Source: Novosphingobium capsulatum NBRC 12533
GTDB taxonomy: Bacteria > Pseudomonadota > Alphaproteobacteria > Sphingomonadales > Sphingomonadaceae
Assembly (NCBI RefSeq): GCF_001598375.1
Contig: NZ_BCYV01000016.1
Coordinates: 62,001-126,000, forward strand
Direction: 5' to 3'
Length of the DNA stretch: 64,000 nucleotides
How positions within the stretch are numbered: position 1 is the first letter of the stretch; each line of letters starts with the position of its first letter. This document shows, one piece after another, positions 15,940 through 23,699 of this stretch. The notes beneath the pieces were generated by a model. That model had not been told where the DNA came from, searched no databases, and worked only from the letters and a program-made list of their open reading frames with translations. The position numbers and the translations under genes are program-made.

Positions 15940-18023
15940 GCCAGTGGCTCCACCACGGCGGGGGCTGCTGCCAGGGGCAGGACCGGGCCGGGGCTATTGG
16001 GGAAAAGATTGCGGCGCAGGGCGATCAGCGCGGCGATGGCATGGGGCGCATCGGGCGCATCCGGGTGGCCAAAGGGCAGCGGCGGCGGTCGCACCGGGCC
16101 GCCTTCCTTGAGGATCAGGCGCAGCGCGCGATCGATGCGGTGCTGCAGCCGGGCATCGGCCGGGGGCGGGGCATCGGGGCGCCAGGCGCGGAAATAGCGG
16201 GCCGCCTCGCGCAGCAGGCTGGCCAGCGCGCGCTGCTGGCGCAGCGGCGCGGCGGCGCGGGCATGCTGGATCGCCACCAGGTTGATCGCCAGGCGCACCT
16301 CGCGCAGCGCGGCCTGCGCCGCCAGCGAGCCGGCGGGATCAGCGCCCAGGCGCTGCGTCAGCAGGGCGGTCTGGTCGATCACCCGGCCCAGCGCCAGCGC
16401 GGGATCGGGCGGCGTGGCGGTTGTCGACAGCCGCACCAGATCGCGTTGCAGCGCGCGCAGCAGGCGGGCGATCGCCACGTCGGTGCCCAGGTTGCGCAGG
16501 CCGGCGGTGAACCCGGCGGCCAGGACCACGGCCAGGACCTGGCCGATGTTGCTGTTCACAAAGCGTTCGAAATCGGGGTGGAAGCTTTCCTGGATGGCCA
16601 GCGCGCTGCAGAACCCCATGGCCATGGCAGTGGCCTGGCCACCCAGGCGCGGATGGGGAATGAACGCGGCGATTGCCAACAGGGTGGGCGCCATGACCAG
16701 TGCCAGCGCCGTGAAATCGTGCACATAGGGCAGCACTTCGAACAGGTAGATGCCTGCCAGTGGCACGCCCGCGCAGATCGCCACGCCAAAGCGCAGGATG
16801 ACCGGGATGGGATTGTCCATCGCGGCAAACAGGCAGCAGAACACCGCCGTCATCGCCGCCGCGCCCGCGCCATCGGCCCAGCCGGAATAGATCCACAGCG
16901 CGCAGCAGGCGATCACGGCCACTGACGCGGCGATGCCCGCCATCAAGGCATGGCCCAGATCCTGGTGCAGGCGCAGCGCGGCGCGCGGGCTGCGCAACGA
17001 GGCGGGCAGCGGCTGGCGTGGATCACGCAGGTGGTCGAGCGCCTGGCGGCAATCGGCCAGCAGCGTCACCACCTGGGCCAGGCGCACGCGATAGCTGGTT
17101 GCCAGCAGATCGTGCCAGGATTGCGGGCGTATGCTTTCGGGCACGGCGATCGCCGGGCGATCGAGCGCGGGGCAACCCGCCGCGATCCAGGCGCGGGTGG
17201 CGGCCTGGGCGCTTTCCAGATCGGGATCGGCGCAGGCATCTTCGGTGGCGATGGCGCTGCGCCGGTCTGACAGGCCCGAGAGCAGCGGCAGCAGCACGAG
17301 CATGCGTTCGAGCAGCGCGCGCAGCGTGCCGGTCATCTCGCGCCAGTGCGAGGTATCATAGGGCACGTGAATGGCCATCAGCGCGCAATCGACCACGTCG
17401 ACGGCCAGTTGCTGCTGTTCGCGCGGGGCGCGGCGCGGGGCGCCGCCGTCATCGGCGCTGCGCACGCAATCGGCGAGCCAGGCTTCGGCATCGCTCAGCC
17501 AGCGTTCCAGCCGCGCGCCCAGCGGCACGGCCACCGATTGCGGCAGGAACAGGCTGTGGGTGAGCGTGGCGGCAACGATGCCCAGCGTGATTTCGGTAAC
17601 GCGGGCAACCGCGGTATCGAACACGGCATAGGGCTGGTTGACGGAAGGAAAGGCGATGATCGCGGCGGTATAGCCCGCCAGCATCAGGGTATAGGACCGC
17701 GCCGAGCGATCGAGCAGCGACACGGTGAGGCAGCCACCGACCCACAGCGCCAGCACGGTGGACAGGATCATCGGCGTATCGACCAGCACCGGCACCACGG
17801 CCACGGCAAAGACCGCGCCGACAAAGGTGCCGATCACGCGGTAGATCGCCTTGGAGCGGGTGGCCCCGGCCAGCGGATTGGAGACGATGAACGCGGTGGT
17901 CATCGCCCAGAACGGGAACGGCAGCCCGACCCACAGCCCGATCCACAGCGCCAGGAATCCCGCTGCCACGGTCTTGGCCGAGAACAGCAGGGGTTGCACC
18001 CAGGCTTTGGGAAACAGGAACAT
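15936..18023 (-). CDS. FUSC-family inner-membrane transporter (AaeB-like)
   Basis: A 695-residue inner-membrane protein with two hydrophobic blocks of about six helices each (residues 10-160 and 360-500), each followed by a soluble domain; this is the FUSC/AaeB architecture. The opening FLFPKAWVQPLLFSAKTVAAG and the block WVGLPFPFWAMTTAFIVSNP are characteristic. It is the first gene of the efflux operon; the next gene upstream on this strand (DJ-1 type) ends 19 bp before it, so read-through from the stress genes is possible. The AaeAB pump exports hydroxylated benzoates in E. coli, and that is the closest analogy. Confidence 0.88.
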   Translation of the reverse strand: MFLFPKAWVQPLLFSAKTVAAGFLALWIGLWVGLPFPFWAMTTAFIVSNPLAGATRSKAIYRVIGTFVGAVFAVAVVPVLVDTPMILSTVLALWVGGCLTVSLLDRSARSYTLMLAGYTAAIIAFPSVNQPYAVFDTAVARVTEITLGIVAATLTHSLFLPQSVAVPLGARLERWLSDAEAWLADCVRSADDGGAPRRAPREQQQLAVDVVDCALMAIHVPYDTSHWREMTGTLRALLERMLVLLPLLSGLSDRRSAIATEDACADPDLESAQAATRAWIAAGCPALDRPAIAVPESIRPQSWHDLLATSYRVRLAQVVTLLADCRQALDHLRDPRQPLPASLRSPRAALRLHQDLGHALMAGIAASVAVIACCALWIYSGWADGAGAAAMTAVFCCLFAAMDNPIPVILRFGVAICAGVPLAGIYLFEVLPYVHDFTALALVMAPTLLAIAAFIPHPRLGGQATAMAMGFCSALAIQESFHPDFERFVNSNIGQVLAVVLAAGFTAGLRNLGTDVAIARLLRALQRDLVRLSTTATPPDPALALGRVIDQTALLTQRLGADPAGSLAAQAALREVRLAINLVAIQHARAAAPLRQQRALASLLREAARYFRAWRPDAPPPADARLQHRIDRALRLILKEGGPVRPPPLPFGHPDAPDAPHAIAALIALRRNLFPNSPGPVLPLAAAPAVVEPLA

Positions 18024-18042
18024 GGGATCGGGCTGCTTTCGT

Positions 18043-18726
18043 TCAGGCCGCTTGCAACTGGCGCAGCAGGATGCGCGCCACCGCTTCAGAGCTGGCCGGG
18101 TTCTGCCCGGTTACCAGGTTGCCGTCTTCCAGCGTGAACACGCCCCAATCCGGGCCCTTGCGATAGTCGCCGCCCTGCGCCTTGAATTCATCCTCGATCA
18201 GGAACGGCACGACCTGGGTCAGGCCCACGGCGTCTTCCTCGCTGTTGGAAAAGCCGGTGACGGGGCGGCCGGCCACGATCGGGCGGCCATCGGCGCCCTT
18301 GACGTGGCGCAGCGCGCCGGGGGCGTGGCAGACCAGGCCGAGCGGCTTGCCGGCGCGATCAAAGGTTTCGATCAGGGCGATGGACACCGGGCTTTCCGCC
18401 AGATCCCACAGCGGGCCGTGGCCGCCGGGATAGAACACCGCGTCAAAGCCGGCAGCATCGACATCGGCCAGCGGCGTGGTGTGGGCCAGCGCCTGCTGCG
18501 CGGCAGTATCGGCGCGGAAACGCTCGGTGGCAGGCGTCTGGGCATCGGGTTCATCGCTGCGCGGATCGAGCGGGGGCTGCCCGCCGGCGGGCGAGGCCAG
18601 GACGATCTCGGCCCCGGCATCCTTGAACACGTAATAGGGGGCGGCAAACTCTTCCAGCCAGAAGCCGGTCTTGTGGCCAGTGTTGCCAAGTTCGTCGTGC
18701 GAGGTCAGGACCATAAGAATCTTCAT
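18043..18726 (-). CDS. DJ-1/PfpI-family protein (type 1 glutamine amidotransferase-like)
   Basis: A 227-residue protein from ATG 18726, which has GGAG upstream; the in-frame ATG at 18765 adds 13 unrelated residues. The nucleophile elbow LVCHAPGAL holds Cys133, with Glu26 in WLEEFAAPYY positioned like the conserved acid of Hsp31/YhbO-type members. YPGGHGPLWDL (99-109) is the matching loop. The family includes chaperone-deglycases and glyoxalase III; which activity applies is unclear. It follows the ohr gene by 35 bp on the same strand, so both probably respond to the same reactive-species stress. Confidence 0.85.
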   Translation of the reverse strand: MKILMVLTSHDELGNTGHKTGFWLEEFAAPYYVFKDAGAEIVLASPAGGQPPLDPRSDEPDAQTPATERFRADTAAQQALAHTTPLADVDAAGFDAVFYPGGHGPLWDLAESPVSIALIETFDRAGKPLGLVCHAPGALRHVKGADGRPIVAGRPVTGFSNSEEDAVGLTQVVPFLIEDEFKAQGGDYRKGPDWGVFTLEDGNLVTGQNPASSEAVARILLRQLQAA

Positions 18727-18761
18727 GGATTTACTCCAGAGCGGCTGGCCGATCGAAGCGA

Positions 18762-19184
18762 TCATGCCAGCGAAAGATGGACAGGGACATTCCCCATGAT
18801 CGCCCGGCTATAAGGGCAGGCCCCATGGGCGGCCTCCATCAACGCACGAGCGCGTTTTGGATCCATGCCGGGCAAGGATACCGCCAGCGTGATGCCCAGG
18901 CCAAAGCCGCCTTCGGGGCGGGGCGCAAGGCCCACCGTGGCGGTAACCCTGGCATCGCCGGGAAGCGGCGGATGATTCTGATTCTTCAGCGTTTTCATCG
19001 TGCTGAGGAAACACGCGGCATAGCCTGCGGCAAACAGCTGCTCGGGATTGTTGCCATGGCCACGGCCGCCCAGTTCGGCGGGAAGATCAAGCCAGGCATG
19101 CAGCGTGCCATCGCTGGTCGCAACCTGGCCTTCGCGGCCGCCATGCGCGCTGGCGCTGGCCTGATAGAGGCAATCGGTGAGCAT
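18762..19184 (-). CDS. ohr: Organic hydroperoxide resistance protein (Ohr)
   Basis: A 140-residue OsmC/Ohr peroxidase from ATG 19184. The peroxidatic Cys58 lies in FAAGYAACF and the resolving Cys123 in GACPYSRAIMGNV; Arg17 in the early GGREGQ block matches the conserved arginine that activates the thiol. NPEQLFAAGY is the family signature. It reduces organic hydroperoxides with lipoylated proteins as donors in other bacteria. The in-frame extension to 19283 would run into the intergenic operator and is rejected. It is divergent from a LysR gene with a palindrome in the gap, not from the usual OhrR (MarR) gene. Confidence 0.92.
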   Translation of the reverse strand: MLTDCLYQASASAHGGREGQVATSDGTLHAWLDLPAELGGRGHGNNPEQLFAAGYAACFLSTMKTLKNQNHPPLPGDARVTATVGLAPRPEGGFGLGITLAVSLPGMDPKRARALMEAAHGACPYSRAIMGNVPVHLSLA

Positions 19185-19281
19185 GGACGGGTCTCTCAAG
19201 CGGCAGAACCGGGGCATTGGCCGTTGGGACAGGGCATCTAGGCGCGAACGCGACGACGCGCCAAGAAGCGTTGTAGCCAAC

Positions 19282-19303
19282 ATCCATAAAATTCCTTATG
19301 GAT
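19282..19303. promoter_or_regulatory. Inverted repeat in the ohr/LysR intergenic region
   Basis: ATCCATAA (19282-19289) and TTATGGAT (19296-19303) form a perfect 8-bp inverted repeat with a 6-bp spacer. The layout and AT-rich centre fit a LysR-type box. The right arm covers an upstream in-frame ATG (19298), so the LysR protein more likely begins at ATG 19310. Confidence 0.6.
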
Positions 19304-19309
19304 TGCGCC

Positions 19310-20212
19310 ATGTCGCTCAACCGCCTGCGCGCCTTTGTCGAAGTCTATCGCCAGCGCTCGTTCACCACGGCGGCGCGCAACCTGGGATTGACCCAGCCGG
19401 CCATCTCCCAGCAGATCGCCAGCCTGGAAGAGACCATCGGCCGGCCGCTGTTCGAACGGCACGGGCGCGGGGTGGTGCCCACGGGCACGGCCGATGAGCT
19501 GGCATCGGACATTGGCGACCGGCTGGACCAGGCCGAGGCGGCGCTGGCGCAGGCCCGCGCGCGATCGGCCTTGCTGGCCGGGTCGATCCAGATCGTGGGG
19601 CATCCCGATTTCCTGTCGGAAGTGGTGGCGCCGCAGTTGGGCACGCTGCTGGAAAGCGGCATTCGCGTGCGCCTGCACGGCGGCACGCGGGGCGAGATCG
19701 AGCGCATGCTGATCCATGGCGAGGCAGACCTGGGCGTTTCGGGATTTCCCGCCGCAGACCGCCGCCTGCGCGGGGAGCATTTGCGCGACGAGGCGACCCG
19801 CGCCGTGGCAGCGCCTGCGGTGGTGGCGCGGCTGCGCGCGGCGCTGGCCGCGGGGACGGATCTTGCCACGTTCCTGGCCGGGCTGCCGCTGCTGTCCTAC
19901 GGCCTCGATTACCCGCTGATCGACAACTGGCTGCGCCACAATGGCCTGAACCCCGAACTGACCACGCCGGCGATGGTCGGGCTGGACGTGCGCAGCCTGC
20001 GCGGTCTGCTGATGGGCGGGCATGGCTGGACGGTTTTGCCCGAATATCTGTGCCGCGCGCATCTCGAAGCCGGCGACCTTGCCGATATTCCCGGCACCGC
20101 CGCCGGGCAGGATCACCTGAGCTATCACCTGCTGTGGTCGCCCGCCGCGCTGCGCCAGCCGCGCGTGGCCCACGTGCGCCATGCGCTGATCTGGCGCCTT
20201 TACCAGCAATAG
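19310..20212 (+). CDS. LysR-family transcriptional regulator
   Basis: A 300-residue regulator with the N-terminal winged helix-turn-helix (LRAFVEVYRQRSFTTAARNL to GVVPTGTADEL, residues 5-65) and a periplasmic-binding-protein-like effector domain (about 90-290). It is transcribed away from ohr and pfpI and shares a palindrome-bearing intergenic region with them, so it probably autoregulates and controls the stress pair. Control of the downstream deacetylase unit is a less likely alternative: that gene has its own predicted promoter 5 bp beyond the LysR stop. The effector is unknown. Confidence 0.9.
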   Translation: MSLNRLRAFVEVYRQRSFTTAARNLGLTQPAISQQIASLEETIGRPLFERHGRGVVPTGTADELASDIGDRLDQAEAALAQARARSALLAGSIQIVGHPDFLSEVVAPQLGTLLESGIRVRLHGGTRGEIERMLIHGEADLGVSGFPAADRRLRGEHLRDEATRAVAAPAVVARLRAALAAGTDLATFLAGLPLLSYGLDYPLIDNWLRHNGLNPELTTPAMVGLDVRSLRGLLMGGHGWTVLPEYLCRAHLEAGDLADIPGTAAGQDHLSYHLLWSPAALRQPRVAHVRHALIWRLYQQ

Positions 20213-20216
20213 GCGC

Positions 20217-20256
20217 TTGTCATCGCGGGTGATTGCGCCATGATGCTGCGATCACA
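20217..20256 (+). promoter_or_regulatory. Predicted promoter and operator of the deacetylase-permease unit
   Basis: TTGTCA (20217-20222), a 16-bp spacer, CATGAT (20239-20244), then after two bases TGCGATCACA (20247-20256). The 10-mer is identical to the one at 4763-4772 in the potHIG promoter (plus-strand reading) and its position relative to the -10 is nearly the same. Confidence 0.5.
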
Positions 20257-20276
20257 GCGGTCATGGCGGGGGCACC

Positions 20277-21308
20277 ATGTTGACGATCCACAGCGACGAC
20301 CATCGCCTGCATCACGGCGCGGGCGAATTCTATCGCGGGCGGATCGTGCCCTGCTTTGAAATGCCGGCGCGGGTGGAGCAGATCCTGGCCAGCGTGGCCG
20401 GGCGCGGGCTGGGCCCGGTGGTGGCGCCGGTGCGGCACGGGCGCGCGCCGGTGGAGCGGGTGCACGCGGCCGACTATGTCGATTTCCTGGCCAGCGCCTG
20501 GGACGAATGGTGCGCGCTGGGCGAAATCGGCGATGCCTTGCCCTATGCCTGGCCGGCGCGCGACCTGCGCGCAGACCGCGTGCCCGCTCACATCGATGGC
20601 AAGCTGGGGTTCTACAGCATCGATGCCGCCGTGCCGATCACGGCTGGCACGTGGGCGGCGGTTCAGGCCAGCGCCGATTGCGCGCTGACCGGCGCGGCAG
20701 CGGTCTTGGGCGGAGAGCGCGCCGCCTTTGCCCTGTGCCGCCCGCCCGGCCACCACGCGGGCCCGCGCGCGATGGGCGGCTTTTGCTATCTCAACAATGC
20801 CGCGATCGCGGCGCAGGCGATGCGCGATGCCGGGGTGGCGAAGGTGGCGGTGCTCGATGTCGACTATCACCATGGCAATGGTACGCAGGCGATCTTCTAT
20901 GACCGCGCCGACGTGTTCTTCGCCTCGCTCCACGGCGATCCGGCGGTGGAATACCCGTTCTTTGCCGGCTTTGCCGATGAAACCGGCAGCGGCGCCGGGC
21001 AGGGGTGCACTCTCAACCTGCCATTGCCCTGGGGCACGGCGGCCGGGGCCTACCTGGCCGCGCTCGATACAGGCTGCGCGGCCATCGCGGCATGCGGCGC
21101 GCAGGCGCTGGTGGTGTCGTTGGGGGTCGATACCTTTGCCGGCGATCCGATCAGCCATTTCAAGCTGGCGAGCGCCGATTTCACCCGCATCGGGGCGCGG
21201 GTGGCGGCGCTGGGCCTGCCCACGCTGTTCGTGATGGAAGGCGGCTATGCCGTGGGCGACATCGGCACCAACGTGGCCAATGTGCTCGAAGGCTTTGCCC
21301 ATGGCTGA
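20277..21308 (+). CDS. Histone-deacetylase-family hydrolase, probable acetylpolyamine amidohydrolase
   Basis: A 343-residue zinc hydrolase of the class II HDAC/APAH type. The catalytic His pair is His159/His160 in RPPGHHAGP; zinc ligands are Asp196 and His198 in LDVDYHHGNGTQ and Asp285 in GVDTFAGDPI; the transition-state Tyr is Tyr324 in EGGYAVG. The opening TIHSDDHRLHHG and the total length match bacterial acetylpolyamine amidohydrolases (about 341). It would remove acetyl groups from N-acetylputrescine or related amines in the cytoplasm. The gene overlaps the APC permease gene by eight bases. The shared operator box ties it to the puu genes. Confidence 0.88.
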   Translation: MLTIHSDDHRLHHGAGEFYRGRIVPCFEMPARVEQILASVAGRGLGPVVAPVRHGRAPVERVHAADYVDFLASAWDEWCALGEIGDALPYAWPARDLRADRVPAHIDGKLGFYSIDAAVPITAGTWAAVQASADCALTGAAAVLGGERAAFALCRPPGHHAGPRAMGGFCYLNNAAIAAQAMRDAGVAKVAVLDVDYHHGNGTQAIFYDRADVFFASLHGDPAVEYPFFAGFADETGSGAGQGCTLNLPLPWGTAAGAYLAALDTGCAAIAACGAQALVVSLGVDTFAGDPISHFKLASADFTRIGARVAALGLPTLFVMEGGYAVGDIGTNVANVLEGFAHG

Positions 21309-22632
21309 TGGGGCCGGCACGGGAGCTGCGCTGCAGGGCCGATTGGGGTTCTGGCACCTCATCGGCTATGGCCTGGCGCTGATCGCGCCATCGGCGCCGC
21401 TCAATACGCTGGGCGTGGTCTGGGGCAAGGCCCACGGGCTGATCGCGCTGTCCTATCTCCTGGGCGGGCTGTGCATGGCGTTCACCGCCACCAGCTATGC
21501 CGTGATGGTGCGCGAGGTGCGCAACGCAGGATCGCTCTATGGCTTTGCCCGCGCCGCGCTGGGGCCGTTTGCCGGATTCATGGGCGGCTGGATGATCCTG
21601 CTCGATTACCTGCTGATCCCCTCGCTGGTCTATGTGATCATGGCCGTGGCGCTGGGCCAGTTGATGCCGGATGTCGACCGCGCGGTGTGGATCGTGGCGC
21701 TGCTGGCATTCACCACTGCGGTCAACTGGTTCGGCATTCGCTCGACCAGCGTGTTCAATGCGGTGAGCGTGATCAGCCAGATTGCCATCACCGCCCTGTT
21801 GGTGGGCGCGGGGATTGTCTTCCTGGGGCCGGAGCAGGCGTTTTCGCCGGCACCGGTCTGGGCCGATCCGCTGCCCTGGCGCGGGGTGCTGGCGGGCACG
21901 TCGGTCTGTGTGCTGAGCTTCCTGGGCTTTGATGCGGTATCGACCCTGGCGGAAGATACTGCCGATCGCAGCGGGCGCACGCTGGGCCGGGCGATATTGG
22001 CGGTGCTGGCCCTAGCCACGGTGTTTTTCGGCCTTTCCACCTGGGTTCTGGGCAATGCCATGGTCGGGCGGCACTTTGCCAGCCTGGAGGCGGCCCATTA
22101 CGATGTGGCGGGCATGCTGCTGGGTGGCTGGGCCAGGCCGGCGCTCGCCTGGTTCACTGCGCTGATGGTGGGCTTTACCAATGCCCTGCCGATGCAGGTG
22201 GGCGTGGCGCGCGTGCTCTATGCCATGGGGCGCGATGGCCAGGTGCCCGGCGCCTTTGCCCGGCTGCACCCGCGCCACAACACGCCCTGGGTGGCGATGC
22301 TGGCCACGACGGGCCTGTCGCTGGTGGTGGCGCTGGCGTTTCGCGATGCGTTGGATTTCCTGGCGACGCTGGTCAACTTTGGCGCGCTGACTGGGTTTGC
22401 CCTGCTGCACGTGTGCGTCTTCGTGCATTTCCGCAAGTCGGCGCGGCGCAAACTGGCGCTCCACGTGGTCTCGCCCGTGGTCGGCCTGGCGGTAATCGCC
22501 GCGATCCTTACGGGCATGGGCGCCTGGGCGCTGCTGCTCGGCTGCGGCTGGCTGGTCCTGGGGCTGGCCTGGTGGCAAGGGGCAGCGCGCCATGCGCCGC
22601 CCCCGTCCAGCGATCTGGCCTATTCGGTATAG
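21301..22632 (+). CDS. APC-superfamily amino acid/polyamine permease
   Basis: A 443-residue secondary transporter with about twelve membrane segments. Helix 1 carries IGYGLALIAPSAPLNTLG, the unwound substrate-binding segment of APC proteins, and helix 6 region contains SVCVLSFLGFDAVSTLAEDT, another family hallmark. Start ATG 21301 lies inside the 3' end of the deacetylase gene (8-bp overlap), indicating coupling; an earlier in-frame start is inside that gene. Context suggests uptake of acetylated polyamines or of putrescine. Its 3' end overlaps the convergent phosphatase gene by 13 bp. Confidence 0.88.
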   Translation: MADGAGTGAALQGRLGFWHLIGYGLALIAPSAPLNTLGVVWGKAHGLIALSYLLGGLCMAFTATSYAVMVREVRNAGSLYGFARAALGPFAGFMGGWMILLDYLLIPSLVYVIMAVALGQLMPDVDRAVWIVALLAFTTAVNWFGIRSTSVFNAVSVISQIAITALLVGAGIVFLGPEQAFSPAPVWADPLPWRGVLAGTSVCVLSFLGFDAVSTLAEDTADRSGRTLGRAILAVLALATVFFGLSTWVLGNAMVGRHFASLEAAHYDVAGMLLGGWARPALAWFTALMVGFTNALPMQVGVARVLYAMGRDGQVPGAFARLHPRHNTPWVAMLATTGLSLVVALAFRDALDFLATLVNFGALTGFALLHVCVFVHFRKSARRKLALHVVSPVVGLAVIAAILTGMGAWALLLGCGWLVLGLAWWQGAARHAPPPSSDLAYSV

Positions 22633-23699
22633 GCCTTGCGCAGCGCGGCGATATCGGCGGCGCTGACACCGGCCACCTTGTCGAGATACCCTTCGACCGA
22701 GCCATAGCGCGTGTCGATTTCGTCCAGCGCGCTGGCGAGGAACGTGCGGCCATCGGGATCGTGCAGCGGTTGCGGCCGGGCCATCGCCGGGTTGGCCTGA
22801 TAGCCGGCAAACAGCCGGGCGACCGGATCGCTGGCGGCGGTGGCCGCGTCGATGCGGGGCATTTCCCATTCCGGGCGGCGCAGCGCGGTGGACAGGTCAT
22901 AGTCCTGAAAGATCACCGCGCGCGGGGTGCCCAGCGCCGAGAGGATCAGCGCGGTCATGAACCCGGTGCGATCCTGCCCGGCCGAGCAATTGTATTCGAT
23001 CGGGCCGGCATGGACCTTGAGCCGATCGAACACCAGGCGCACCTGTGGCGCCAGCAGGGTGGGAAACTGGCGATAGAGCGCCCCGCCATTGCCGGTGACC
23101 TTGCCGTGGTTGCCGGCAAACAGCGCCATCATCGAATAGGGCACGGCGTCCTGGTGGACCTGGCCGGCCAGGCGCGTGGGCGCCAGGCGGCGTTCCTCGT
23201 CAGAGCGCAGGTCGACCATCGTGGTCAGGCCCAGGCCGCGCACCATGGCGATATCGGCCGGCGATAGCAGCGGCGTGGCGCCCGACCGATAGATCAGGCC
23301 CCAGCGCACTGTCTTGCCATCGGCAGCCGGATAGCCACCCAGATCGCGAAAGTTCGATCCCTGTGCCAGGGGCAGCATGCGTTCAGCGACGGGCGTGACG
23401 CGGCCATCGGATCGGTCGCGCAGCAGCACATAGGGGCGCGGCGTGGCTGCGGCCCGCACTTTGGCATGGCCGCTGCGCACCGCGCGCGCCACGGGCCGCG
23501 CGTTGGCCAGCGGGGCATCGGGGCGGGTCGCCAGATAGACATCGACCGGGCCGCTGGCCTGCCAATCGACCAGCAGCGTGGCGGGATCGCTACGGCTGGC
23601 GATGGCATCGTGGGCGCGGGCCAGTGTCTGCGGGGCGAGCGCCGGGCTGGCCGCCAGGACGAGCCCGAGAGCCCAGGCGCCAAGATGGGTGCGGCGCAT
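22620..23699 (-). CDS. Exported tyrosine/lipid-type phosphatase (Y_phosphatase3 family)
   Basis: A 359-residue protein with a Sec signal peptide (residues 1-28). The family opening NFRDLGGYPAADG (116-128) and GLIYRSGA (134-141) are followed by the P-loop CSAGQDR at 238-244, giving Cys238 and Arg244. The residue before the cysteine is Asn, where His is usual in this family. The fold belongs to dual-specificity or phosphoinositide phosphatases such as IphP/LipA. Its ATG shares one base with the stop of the TonB-receptor gene, so the two are translationally coupled. This suggests the enzyme processes a phosphorylated ligand taken up by the receptor (inference). Confidence 0.85.
   Translation of the reverse strand: MRRTHLGAWALGLVLAASPALAPQTLARAHDAIASRSDPATLLVDWQASGPVDVYLATRPDAPLANARPVARAVRSGHAKVRAAATPRPYVLLRDRSDGRVTPVAERMLPLAQGSNFRDLGGYPAADGKTVRWGLIYRSGATPLLSPADIAMVRGLGLTTMVDLRSDEERRLAPTRLAGQVHQDAVPYSMMALFAGNHGKVTGNGGALYRQFPTLLAPQVRLVFDRLKVHAGPIEYNCSAGQDRTGFMTALILSALGTPRAVIFQDYDLSTALRRPEWEMPRIDAATAASDPVARLFAGYQANPAMARPQPLHDPDGRTFLASALDEIDTRYGSVEGYLDKVAGVSAADIAALRKAYTE

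Noticed and set aside
22620..22632. Apparent frame error at the permease-phosphatase junction
   Set aside because: The two genes are convergent and simply overlap by 13 bp; both proteins have normal ends.
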